From Acidobacteriota bacterium (GTDB lineage Bacteria > Acidobacteriota > Blastocatellia > RBC074): a stretch of 47,601 nt of DNA. The position numbers were made by a program, and so were the translations under genes. Shown one piece after another: positions 9,985 to 18,819 of this stretch. The DNA lies in the NCBI GenBank assembly GCA_016715865.1, contig JADJXM010000024.1, forward strand, positions 1 through 47,601. Direction: 5' to 3'. Within the stretch, counting starts at the first letter, position 1, and each line of letters begins with the position of its first letter. Below the pieces are notes generated by a model that saw nothing but the letters and a program-made list of their open reading frames with translations, was not told the origin of the DNA and did no database searches.

Positions 9985-10954
9985 ATGCCGAATTACAGGT
10001 ATTGCGATATCAGCCTCGGCAGTAATATTGCGCTTCCAGAGCTGCCCTTGTCAGTCGACAACCGGCCAGAGGTATCTTTCAGATGTCTGCATGCGTCCAG
10101 TTTAATTCCAGACTCGCCAGCCTGGATCGATCGGCACTCACTTTCGGATATCGATTCTTTTCTTGTAATTGAAAAACAGGAATCGGCATATCTTTTACGT
10201 CATTTCGACCTGGCGGATTTTATTATCAACGGCCAGGGGACGGAAATAGAGTGCCGCATGCAAAAGGCACTGCCTGAGGAAACAATTCGTCACCTGCTGC
10301 TTGATCAGGTTCTGCCGCGATTACTCAGCCACCAGGGTCGGCTCATGGTTCATGCAAGTGCAGTGTTGACCTCGAAAGGCATCATAGCTTTTCTTGGAGA
10401 TACCGGCTGGGGCAAATCCACGCTGGCTGCAAGCCTTGTTCAGCCAGGGGTCAGCCTGATGACGGATGACTGTCTTAGTATTACGGAAATAGAAGGAACG
10501 CTTTTTGGCATCCCTGCCTACACCGGATTAAGATTATTACCTGACAGTCTCGGCCGGCTTTATCCCGATTCGCCTGAGGTGATGGATTTTGCCCATTACA
10601 GTGAGGAAGAAGCGTCTATTTGTTGCGAATGCGAGATTCGATCACGCCGATAAACCACTACCATTGCTGGCACTATTCGTACTTACTCCGCCTCAGGATG
10701 CTGAAGCTGTTGATGAAGTCTCAATCGAACCGATCTCGTCTGTCGAGACTCTGATGGCTTTGACAAAACATTCATTTAAGCTTGATTTTACAGATAAGCA
10801 GCACCTATCAAATTCATTTTTCAAGACGGGGAAAATGTCGCAACGAATACCGGCGTTTTCTCTCAATTATCCGCGAAAACATTCGTATCTTCCTGCTGTT
10901 GGGGATTCTATATTGAATAAAGTCAGTCAATTAGCCGATTTTGAAAGATTATGA
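9985..10954 (+). pseudogene. HPr-kinase-like lasso peptide kinase, frameshifted
   Basis: A homologue of the HPr-kinase-like enzymes found in lasso clusters such as paeninodin, where they phosphorylate a residue of the peptide. The N-terminal region (to ~120) is followed by HASAVLTSKG and the P-loop GDTGWGKST at residues 138-146, then MTDDCLSI and the substrate-side segment YTGLRLLPDS. The first frame stops at 10653. The homologous sequence continues one frame over as KKRLFVANARFDHADKPLPLLAL to 10954. The shift lies at about 10600-10616 (AGTGAGGAAGAAGCG). Start ATG 9985 follows the corrected A2 stop by four bases. The stop at 10952-10954 overlaps the oxygenase start (ATGA). Confidence 0.83.
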
Positions 10955-11775
10955 GATCCGACTTCAGCGAAATATTGCTGGATACCGACATACTGCAGCG
11001 GGCCGCAGTTAAACTCGATGAGAAACTGTGTCGAAATCCGGAAGATGTTGAATCCATGACCAGCCTGGGCGAGATTTACCGTAAGCTTGGGATGCTCGAA
11101 AAGGCCGCTGAAATGTATGGGAAAATCTGCAATGTAACTACCGATAACAGAAAGGCGAAATATCTACAGACACTTCTGGCCGGCGAGCACCTGGCCCTCT
11201 GGCCCGATGATGAGAAATTCATCCCCCCACAATTTACACAGATAAAAAACTACCTTTCAGCCACGACACACGAAGAGTTGCTGTCATTCGTATCCGGCAT
11301 TGAATCGGAATTCAACCCATCTACTGTCTTATCCGGCTATTATCCTGAGGTAAGTAAATCGTTTGTCTACTATTTCCGAAACGAATTTTATGAGGCACTG
11401 CGTGAACAGCTGGTAGCATGCCTGCCGACGATCTGTGAGCGGTTGCAAATAAAGCTCTTCAGCCACGGGTATATATCGCTTGAAATCAAAGCATACAGAC
11501 ACAGCGACTATTTTCGCCCGCACTCAGATCGATACACAGGCGGCAACAGGAGAATCAATTTTGGATGCGTGTTTTATTTTACTCCGAAGAGGTTTTCCGG
11601 GGGAGATTTTCTGCTTTTCGATACAGATTTTGAAGGGCAAAATTTTTTACCAACCCGTTTTACAAGATTTATTCCTGAAGATAATTGCGCGATATTTTAC
11701 CCTAGTGATAGTTACCATTCGGTAACACCGGTGAAAACGCAGGGGCTGAATTTAAAGACAGTCGTTTTGCAATAA
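10951..11775 (+). CDS. 2OG-Fe(II) oxygenase, prolyl-4-hydroxylase-like, with TPR-like N-terminus
   Basis: A 274-residue iron/2-oxoglutarate dioxygenase, probably a tailoring hydroxylase for the lasso peptide. Residues ~15-70 look like two TPR-type helix pairs (NPEDVESMTSLGEIYRKLGM, LEKAAEMYGKI). The C-terminal double-stranded helix has the metal triad H191-x-D193 (FRPHSDRY) and H256 (SYHSVTPV), the SGGDFLLFD strand, and K269 in LNLKTVVL where prolyl-4-hydroxylases use Lys to bind 2-oxoglutarate. It overlaps the kinase stop by four bases, so it is translationally coupled to it. CanE of the canucin cluster is a precedent for such an enzyme hydroxylating a lasso peptide; here the target residue is unknown. 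The frame is intact. Confidence 0.82.
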   Translation: MRSDFSEILLDTDILQRAAVKLDEKLCRNPEDVESMTSLGEIYRKLGMLEKAAEMYGKICNVTTDNRKAKYLQTLLAGEHLALWPDDEKFIPPQFTQIKNYLSATTHEELLSFVSGIESEFNPSTVLSGYYPEVSKSFVYYFRNEFYEALREQLVACLPTICERLQIKLFSHGYISLEIKAYRHSDYFRPHSDRYTGGNRRINFGCVFYFTPKRFSGGDFLLFDTDFEGQNFLPTRFTRFIPEDNCAIFYPSDSYHSVTPVKTQGLNLKTVVLQ

Positions 11776-11815
11776 TTGGCCATATTGAAGAATCAACGAA
11801 CAGTTGAAGGATAAG

Positions 11816-11907
11816 GCATGGAGTACCGACTTGAGTCGGGTTTTTCTTGTCGATACTGCTGTCCACTTTATAAAAGGCAAAACCCGACTCAAGTCGGTAC
11901 TCCATGC
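11816..11907. repeat. Perfect 29-bp inverted repeat (ATGGAGTACCGACTTG hairpin)
   Basis: Arms 11816-11844 and 11879-11907 are exact reverse complements (GCATGGAGTACCGACTTGAG...TTTT), with a 34-nt loop. It sits between the oxygenase stop and the methyltransferase start. The first seven bases of the repeat proper, ATGGAGT, equal those of the 3734 hairpin. The right arm contains an ATG at 11904 that opens a spurious extension of the methyltransferase frame. Confidence 0.9.
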
Positions 11908-11917
11908 GAATAAATCT

Positions 11918-13047
11918 ATGTATTCAGTCACTACCTACGGCTATGATGGCTGACGAGGCGCGGATGGACGCCTACACCGAGGCCCTGCGTCGCGCCGTCA
12001 CTCCGGGCTCGACCGTCATCGACATCGGCACCGGCCCCGGCATCTTCGCGCTGCTGGCCTGCCGGTTCGGAGCCGGTCATGTCTACGCCATCGATCCTTC
12101 CGATGCAATCATAGTAGCCCGTGAAGCCGCCGCGGCCAACGGACTGGCCGATCGCATCACCTTCATACAGGGGCTTTCGACCGAATTCACTCCGCCTCAG
12201 CCGGCCGATGTCATCATTTCGGACCTGCGCGGGCTGCTCCCGTTTCTGGGTTCGCATATACCCAGCATCATCGATGCACGGTCGCGGCTGCTTAAGCCGG
12301 GCGGCGCGCAGATTCCGCTGAGGGATGAACTGTGGGCGGGCGTGGTCAATGCCGAAGAGACATGGAACGAATACATGGCCGCCTGGAAGCTGCACGGTTT
12401 CGATTACAGATCGGCGACTCGTATCATCACGAATACCACAGGATGGCGAATCAAGGATGTCAAACCCGGGATACTGGCGGCGCAACCGCAGCGCTGGGCG
12501 ACTATGGACTACAGGACAATCGAAAATCCGAACGTTTCGGGCGAGGTCGCGTTCACGATCGAGCGCGACGGTCCGGCTCACGGGGTGCTGATCTGGTTCG
12601 ACACGATGCTGGCTGATGAGATTGGATTTTCGAATCATCCCGGCTCCGAGAAGCCCGCCAAAGTATACGGCCGCAGCTTCTTTCCATGGTCGGAGCCTGT
12701 AGATTTACGAAAGGGCGACGAGGTGCGTCTCAGAATCGAAGCTCGACTGGTCGGTCAGGATTACATCTACCTGTGGGAGACGACGGTCAATGGGAAAAAC
12801 ATTTTCAAGCAATCTACATTCTACGGGGCGCCACTCTCGATCAGCATGTTAAAAGAGGAGCGCCGATTACATCCCTTCATTGAATCGACAGGGACGCGTC
12901 GATCATTTCGTGCTGGAGCGTATGGCAGAAGGCGTGACAGTCGGCGAGATTGCCAGTCAACTTTTCGAGACCTGGCCCGATCAGTTCCCGAAATGGCAGG
13001 ATGCAATGGGCCATGTCGGCGACCTGGCGAGGAAATATTCGGAGTAG
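11918..13047 (+). pseudogene. PRMT-like SAM methyltransferase with C-terminal PqqD-like domain, two frameshifts
   Basis: A class I SAM methyltransferase related to protein arginine methyltransferases. Motif I is VIDIGTGPGIFALLA, then VYAIDPS and DVIISDLRGLLPF, where the PRMT double-E loop begins with Asp. A beta-barrel-like half follows. Two lesions are inferred. The family N-terminus MYSVTTYG reads from ATG 11918, but its continuation MMADEARMDAY is one base out (~11942). After LSISML (AAAA run at ~12850) the frame must shift to give DYIPSLNRQGRVDHFVLERM and VTVGEIASQLFETWPDQF, stop 13045-13047, which resembles PqqD. A PqqD-like tail could bind the lasso leader. This is an inference from context. 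Confidence 0.72.
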
Positions 13048-13051
13048 TTTC

Positions 13052-13282
13052 CACAAAGGAGGCAAAGATTTAAAATCGCAGAGGCCGCAAAGAGGCAAAG
13101 AAGATTGAATCGCAGAGATCGCAAAGGGGCAAAGAATTTTTGGTGATTTGGTTATCCGGATTATTGCCCACTGGATATAATTCGAACACTGATCTTCCCC
13201 ATATATCTTTGCCCCTTTGCGACCTCTGCGATTTAAAATCTCTGCCTCCTTTGCGATCTCTGCGATTCAATCTTCTTTCTGG
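13052..13282. repeat. MITE-like satellite-armed element, copy 2 (core inverted)
   Basis: It occupies the whole gap between the methyltransferase and the ABC transporter (13048-13294). Left units are AAATCGCAGAGGCCGCAAAG and GAATCGCAGAGATCGCAAAG; the right arm has their complements ending TGCGATTCAATC. The core (GGTTATCCGGATTATTGCCC...TTCGAACACTGATCTTCC) is the reverse complement of the core in copies 1 and 4. It therefore splits what would otherwise be one lasso operon. Confidence 0.85.
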
Positions 13283-13294
13283 CGTTGAATTCCC

Positions 13295-15105
13295 TTGGAG
13301 ATACAACAAAAAATCAGCAAACTTTCGACGGCCATCAAGCAACTGCCGCAGGCGTTGGGGCTGGTCTGGGGAGCGACGCGCCGCTGGACGATTATCTGGT
13401 TTTTGCTCTTGATGGCGCTGGGAGTCATGCCCGCAGCCATGGTATGGCTGACGAAGCCTCTGGTCGATAGTCTGGTTGCAGCGGCAGGCTCGGGAGAAGG
13501 GATCGGGCTGGTCTTTCGCTGGGGCGGTTTGATGGCCGCAGCCATGATCCTCTCTGAGGTTTTAGCCAGGGCGATCGAACTGGTTCGGCATTATCAATCG
13601 GAACTGTTGCAGGATCATGTTTCGGGGCTCATCTATCGCAAATCAGTTGAGGCGGATTATGCATTTTACGATCTGGCCGAGTTTTACGATCATCTGCACA
13701 GGGCGAGATCTGATGCGGCATACAGGCCGGAGGCGCTGCTTGAAAGCCTCGGCAATCTGGCACAGAACACAGTTACGCTCATTGCCATCGGGGCGTTGCT
13801 GGTGGCATATGGCTGGTGGCTGCCCGTCATCCTGATTATCAGCACGGCGCCGGCGCTGGTCGTCGTCCTCTTCAGCACGCTGCGTCAGTATGCGTGGCAG
13901 CGACGTGTGACGGCGGACGAGAGACGCGTCTGGTATTACGACTGGCTGCTGACATCGGCCGAGGCCGCGGCCGAGATCAGGCTCTTCGATCTGGGCGGTC
14001 ATTTTCAGAAGGCGTGGAGCGAATTAAGATTGAGGCTGCGAACCGAGAAGCTCAGGCTCGAGCGGCAACAGAGCCTTGCGCATCTTCTGGCCTCGATGCT
14101 TGCGCTGCTTGTCACACTGGCAGCTCTGGGTTGGATGGTCTGGCGGGCCTACAGGGGAGAGGTCAGCCTTGGCGTGCTGGCGCTCTTCTACCAGGCGCTC
14201 AATCAGGGACAGCGCCTGCTCAGGTCGCTGCTGGACAATGTCGGCCAGCTCTATTCGAACAGTCTCTTTCTTGGCAACCTCTTCGAGTTCCTGGCCCTCG
14301 AACCACAAATTCCCGATCCCGAAAAACCACGCCCTGCTCCGGTGGACCTTGTTGACGGGATTCGTTTCAATCATGTCACCTTCACCTATCCCGAAAGCCG
14401 AAAACCGGTCCTGAATGATTTTCACTGGAGATTCCCGCCGGCAGGATCATCGCAATTGTGGGCCTCAACGGCGCGGGGAAGAGCACGCTCTTCAAATTAC
14501 TTTGCAGGCTGTATGATATCGACAGCGGAACGATCACGATGGATGGCGTCGAACTGCGAGAAATGAAGGTCAACGATCTGCGCCGTCGTATCACTGTGCT
14601 CTTTCAGCAGCCGGTCCATTATCGTCAGACCGCCGCTGAGAATATAGCCCTCGGTGATCTTGACGCCCGGCCGTCAATCGATGAGGTCCGAGCGGCGGCC
14701 GAAGCCGCCGGCGCAGATGAACTCATACGCGAACTCTCTGATGGGTATGACACTCAGCTCGGAAAATGGTTTCAGGACGGGGCTGAACTGAGTGTGGGCC
14801 AGTGGCAACGCATCGCCCTCGCCCGCGCTTTCCTTCGAAAGGCTCCGATAATCCTGCTCGACGAACCGACCAGCGCCATGGACTCATGGGCCGAAACCGC
14901 CTGGATGCAAAGATTCAAACTTCTGGCCAAAGGCAAAACCGCCATCATCATTACACATCGCTTTACCACCGCTATGCAGGCCGACATCATTCACGTCATG
15001 GTCGCTGGTCGGATAGTCCAATCAGGCTCTCATAATCAACTCGCCGCTCAGGATGGCCCATACGCTGCCTCATGGGCCGATCAGTCCTTACTCACTCATC
15101 AATGA
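13295..15105 (+). pseudogene. ABC transporter, fused permease-ATPase (lasso exporter D), frameshifted
   Basis: A half-size ABC exporter, about 603 codons, with an N-terminal six-helix membrane domain (WTIIWFLLLMALGV, LIAIGALLVAYGWW, LLVTLAALGWMVW) and a C-terminal ATPase: Walker A GLNGAGKST, Q-loop LFQQPVHYRQ, signature LSVGQWQRIALARA, Walker B IILLDEPTSAMDS, H-loop ITHRFTT. Start TTG 13295. The frame breaks just before Walker A, near 14430: FHWRFP reads from the first frame and AGRIIAIVG from the next. One C lost from FPAG (TTCCCCGCC) would explain it, and the total length is one base short. It would export the mature peptide. The stop overlaps the next start (ATGA). Confidence 0.86.
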
Positions 15106-16247
15106 CCTCTCCCATTATCCATTCTATCTCTCCTGAACTCGCTTGCCTGTTTGAATTAGCATCACGTGCGTCTGATAACGGAGAGAGATCCGGAGTTACG
15201 TATATTAATGATATGGAGATCAGGGAAGAGCGGCTGTTCGAAATGGCTGGGCGGCATGGTGTCATGTCGATGTTGTTGAGATATAGAGGTGCGAAGGATG
15301 AAATACTGGCAAAAATTCCGACATTGAATGTACAAAGCAATCTGAGCAGGACGGGCGAGCTGATCAGGATACTCGGGCGTTTTAATAGAGAATCGTTGCG
15401 TGTTATCCCGTACAAGGGGCCGACACTGGCCGATCTGGCTTATGGTGATCTGGGACTTCGTGAATTCGGCGATCTCGATCTGCTGATTGAGCGGGAGTCA
15501 TTTCTGATTGCTCATGGTCTGATGCTGGAAGACGGTTATGAGCCTGAGATCGAGCTCGAGGCGGGACAATGGCGGGCATTTATGGCCACTACCAACGTTC
15601 TGGCCTACTGGCATCCAGGGAAAGAGATCTCTGTTGAGCTGCACTGGGAGCTGTCGCCGAGATATCTGCCATTTCCGATCGACTTCAAAACGCTTTACGG
15701 GAGGCGAGAGCCGAGTTATCCGGGCGGTCGGGAAGTGATGACCATGTCTGGCGATGATCTGCTTCTTTACCTCTGCCTGCATGGCGCGAAGCATGGCTGG
15801 GAAAGGCTGAGCTGGATCATGGACGTCGGAGGGATGATTCGCCGGCATGCACATCTGGACTGGGAACGTATTATCAGCGATGTGCGGGGCTCAGGTTACG
15901 ATCGAACATTCGGACTGGGTCTGGCGCTGGCTGGGGAAGTTACGAAGGCGAAGCTGCCGCTACTGGTTGAAGAGATGATCCAGGGGGATGCGGCGATTCC
16001 CAACCTTAGGAAACAGGTCATCGAATGGCTCGATGCGAGTGAAGCTCCATCGCTGATAGAACAGACGAAATTTCTTCTGCAATTGCAAAAGAGCCCGGTG
16101 GAGAGGGGGCGAATGTTGTACAGGATTGCCATAACTCCGTCGGTCGCCGACTGGCGCGCGCTCAGGCTGCCGGCGCCGCTGACCGGGTTGTACCGGTTGA
16201 TTCGCCCCATGCGCCTGTTTATTGATTTATTAACCGGAAGAAAATAA
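15102..16247 (+). CDS. Nucleotidyltransferase-fold protein (NTP_transf_5 family)
   Basis: A 381-residue protein of the NTP_transf_5 (PF14907-like) family, a nucleotidyltransferase fold often next to lasso or other RiPP clusters with kinases. The core motif is VIPYKGPTLADLAYGDLGLR then FGDLDLLIERESF (residues ~97-130), giving the G-x...D-x-D metal site. A helical C-terminal half follows with LCLHGAKHGWERLSWIMDV. The start ATG 15102 overlaps the exporter stop by four bases, so the pair is coupled; an upstream ATG at 15072 lies inside the exporter. The stop TAA is part of the terminal inverted repeat of the following repeat element. The role in the pathway is not established. Confidence 0.8.
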   Translation: MTSPIIHSISPELACLFELASRASDNGERSGVTYINDMEIREERLFEMAGRHGVMSMLLRYRGAKDEILAKIPTLNVQSNLSRTGELIRILGRFNRESLRVIPYKGPTLADLAYGDLGLREFGDLDLLIERESFLIAHGLMLEDGYEPEIELEAGQWRAFMATTNVLAYWHPGKEISVELHWELSPRYLPFPIDFKTLYGRREPSYPGGREVMTMSGDDLLLYLCLHGAKHGWERLSWIMDVGGMIRRHAHLDWERIISDVRGSGYDRTFGLGLALAGEVTKAKLPLLVEEMIQGDAAIPNLRKQVIEWLDASEAPSLIEQTKFLLQLQKSPVERGRMLYRIAITPSVADWRALRLPAPLTGLYRLIRPMRLFIDLLTGRK

Positions 16248-16412
16248 TCGCAGAGGACGCAAAGGGGCAAAGGATTTAATCGCAAAGAACGCAAAGGGCA
16301 AAGAATTTTTAGGTATATCAATACCTGTATCAGTTCCAGTGGACGATAATCCGGATTTCAATATTCAATAAAATCCTTTGCCCCTTTGCGTCCTCTGCGA
16401 TTAACTTTTTTC
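16236..16412. repeat. MITE-like satellite-armed element, copy 3 (diverged core)
   Basis: The left end CCGGAAGAAAATAATCGCAG and the right end CTGCGATTAACTTTTTTCC are inverted. The arms have CGCAGAGGACGCAAAGGGGC and TTAATCGCAAAGAACGCAAAG with complements on the right. The core is shorter and partly diverged but keeps CCAGTGGACGATAATCCGG. The left terminal repeat encodes the last codons and the stop of the nucleotidyltransferase. Confidence 0.82.
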
Positions 16413-16425
16413 CAGCCTCGCGATC

Positions 16426-18819
16426 TCAATTCACACGTACGACGACCAGAGTCTGATCGTCCTGGGGAGGGATATTGCCAAGGAAGCGGCTCACCTCTGC
16501 CATGACATTGTCGCGAGCCTGATGAGCTTTGATCCCATTCATGCCTTTTGCCAATTCTTCGAGTCTAACCTCTCCGAACTCCTCTTTTTTGAAGTTCATG
16601 GCCTCGGTTATCCCATCTGAATAGATGAGCAGCAGGTCGCCCGGTTTAAGATCGATCGAATCGACCTTGAGCGATTGATCGAAGATGCGACCAGAGTTGA
16701 GCCCGAGGCCCATCCCCTGAGGTTTCAGCAGCTGGGTCATGTTTTCAGCCTGCCTGAATAGAACTGGCGGATTATGTCCGGCTCGAGCGAAATCGAAGCG
16801 CCTGGTGACGGGATCGATAATTCCCAGAAAGAGTGTCACGAAGACCTTGCGGCGGCAGACATCGTAGAGGTGGTGGTTGACCTCGCGCAGAATCTGACCC
16901 GGATCGGTCTCGGTCTCGGTGATCGAATCGAGCAGCCCCTTGGTCAACGTCATGTAGAGCGAGGCGGGAACTCCCTTGCCGGAGACATCCGCAACGACTA
17001 TGCCCAGGCGACCATCCCTGATCGGCAGGAAATCATAGAGGTCTCCGCCGACATCTTTCGATGGACGGCAGATTGCGGCTATGTCCAGACCCTCGATCAT
17101 CGGCTCGGCGTCAGGCAGCATCTTCTCCTGGGCACGACGCGCGACATCGAACTCGGCCTTCAAACGTTCGCGTTCGATACGCCCCGAGATGAGATGCTCG
17201 GGGACTGCTGTCTCTTCAGGTGTCGTTTCCCGTGACTTGAGAAAAGCTGTAAAACCCGCGATCAGGGCCACTCCGACATAGACCATTATGGTCCAGCCGG
17301 ACCGGCCGAGCGAAACGGAAGGCTGCGCCATCATGGCCGCCGCACTTATCGCGAGCTGCCCGCAGATGACCGCTACGACGGCTGCCAGCACACCAAAACC
17401 GTAATGAAGGCCCAGCAGTACGATCGTCGCCAGAATCCCCGTGACAACCATTGCCGGAGCTGAATTCACTACCTGAATGACGCTTTGAACAGCAAAAAAC
17501 ACGAGCAGCGCCAGGACCGCGCGCGCCAGTGCGCGCCGCCTGATCGCCGAATCGATGAGCGATCCTAAAAATGCGAAGAGCACCAGCGACAGAAATTCGT
17601 AGCCGGTCGTGAATGCCGCAATCGTCGGCAGCTGCGCTACGAAATACGCATGCGTGAATGTTGTAGCAAGTTCGGCGGACGGAAAGATCCCCGTGGCCAA
17701 CACGAGGAAGGGCAGGGCGGCCAGCAGTCCACCGGCGAGCACCCCGGCCAAAATGCCTGCCGTTACAGGCTTTGTCAATATCTTCCCTTTGAGTGCCAGT
17801 TCGATCGATAGAGTCCGACGGTCCGGAATCCTCAATGCCAGCGCCTGACCGGCAGACCACGTCACATATGCTCCAAACGCAATCCCCAGATTCAACAATA
17901 AAAATATCAGCTTCGGCGCAAGCAGCGCTACCCAGTAATTCACCGTTCCGGTCGAAAATGTTGTGCCAAGTACCAGGCTGTCGGCGAACTCACTGATCAC
18001 ATTCGTAAAAAATGTGAATAAAAACGCTATCACCAGAAAGACCAGTGTCGTCGGATGATGTATCTGCCTCCGCGCCAATCCAGTGAAATAGAAGATAGCA
18101 ATCAACAGCGCCAATGGTAGATACGTGAAAGAACCGATCCCCGCCAGCGTCCGCCCCGCTGTACTCCGCCGCGCATTCATCTCCTCTCTCATCTCTGACG
18201 TCATCGTCGGTTCGATCGATACCCCTGTTACTCGATCTTCCTTTGTCTCCACTCTCGCCGTTACCCGCAGCCGATTGTCACTGGCTACCCATGTCGCCTG
18301 CCGATTATTACCATCCTGTGAACCTGCGTCTGATAACGAAAAACGAGAAAACGAGTTTTTGAGCAATTTTTTCAAAAACTCCTCAGATACAGACAAAGAA
18401 GCATTCGCGACTTGCGTGCCGGGCTTTTGATTTGCAGTGGGCTTGGTTTGAGGAGCGGAAAACCTGAAGCCGGTCATAGCGCCCAGGGAATTAAGGTCGA
18501 CAGAAATGCGATGATTGGAGCGCAGGTTTCTGAGATAGACGGATGTAACGAGGGGAGAGAAGATGCCGGCGCCAATGGGATTCGTCTGGTGGCGAAGGTA
18601 GTATTCGATGATCGGGCTATGGCGAATAGTAACCTTCTCATCCCAGTCGTCGGTCACATAGCCGAGTTTGGAGGCTTCGAGTCGGGCGATGCGAATGGCA
18701 TCGGTTCTGTTGATCGAGTAATTCCACCGGGTCGAAGGATCGATGCGTGGAAAAAGAGTGAATAATGCGATGTAGCCTAAGAGGGCTGGTAGAAGGATAA
18801 GCAGGCGACGGCTTGTCAT
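16426..18819 (-). CDS. Membrane SpoIIE/RsbU-type PP2C serine phosphatase
   Basis: A 797-residue membrane protein phosphatase of the SpoIIE/RsbU class, probably acting on an anti-sigma-factor antagonist. The N-terminal membrane anchor and an extracytoplasmic segment (~25-225) are followed by about ten hydrophobic helices (~225-520), a short coiled linker with RRAQEKMLPD, and the phosphatase domain (~560-797). Metal residues are in GGDLYDF, VVADVSGKGVPASLYM, IYSDGITEA and DDQTLVVVRV, all intact. Its start overlaps the stop of the upstream paralogue by four bases, so both lie in one operon. No anti-sigma factor or STAS gene is visible nearby, so the target must lie elsewhere. Confidence 0.9.
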   Translation of the reverse strand: MTSRRLLILLPALLGYIALFTLFPRIDPSTRWNYSINRTDAIRIARLEASKLGYVTDDWDEKVTIRHSPIIEYYLRHQTNPIGAGIFSPLVTSVYLRNLRSNHRISVDLNSLGAMTGFRFSAPQTKPTANQKPGTQVANASLSVSEEFLKKLLKNSFSRFSLSDAGSQDGNNRQATWVASDNRLRVTARVETKEDRVTGVSIEPTMTSEMREEMNARRSTAGRTLAGIGSFTYLPLALLIAIFYFTGLARRQIHHPTTLVFLVIAFLFTFFTNVISEFADSLVLGTTFSTGTVNYWVALLAPKLIFLLLNLGIAFGAYVTWSAGQALALRIPDRRTLSIELALKGKILTKPVTAGILAGVLAGGLLAALPFLVLATGIFPSAELATTFTHAYFVAQLPTIAAFTTGYEFLSLVLFAFLGSLIDSAIRRRALARAVLALLVFFAVQSVIQVVNSAPAMVVTGILATIVLLGLHYGFGVLAAVVAVICGQLAISAAAMMAQPSVSLGRSGWTIMVYVGVALIAGFTAFLKSRETTPEETAVPEHLISGRIERERLKAEFDVARRAQEKMLPDAEPMIEGLDIAAICRPSKDVGGDLYDFLPIRDGRLGIVVADVSGKGVPASLYMTLTKGLLDSITETETDPGQILREVNHHLYDVCRRKVFVTLFLGIIDPVTRRFDFARAGHNPPVLFRQAENMTQLLKPQGMGLGLNSGRIFDQSLKVDSIDLKPGDLLLIYSDGITEAMNFKKEEFGEVRLEELAKGMNGIKAHQARDNVMAEVSRFLGNIPPQDDQTLVVVRVN

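Noticed and set aside
11904..11917. Methyltransferase start at ATG 11904
   Set aside because: That ATG lies in the right arm of the hairpin; the family N-terminus begins at ATG 11918 in another frame.
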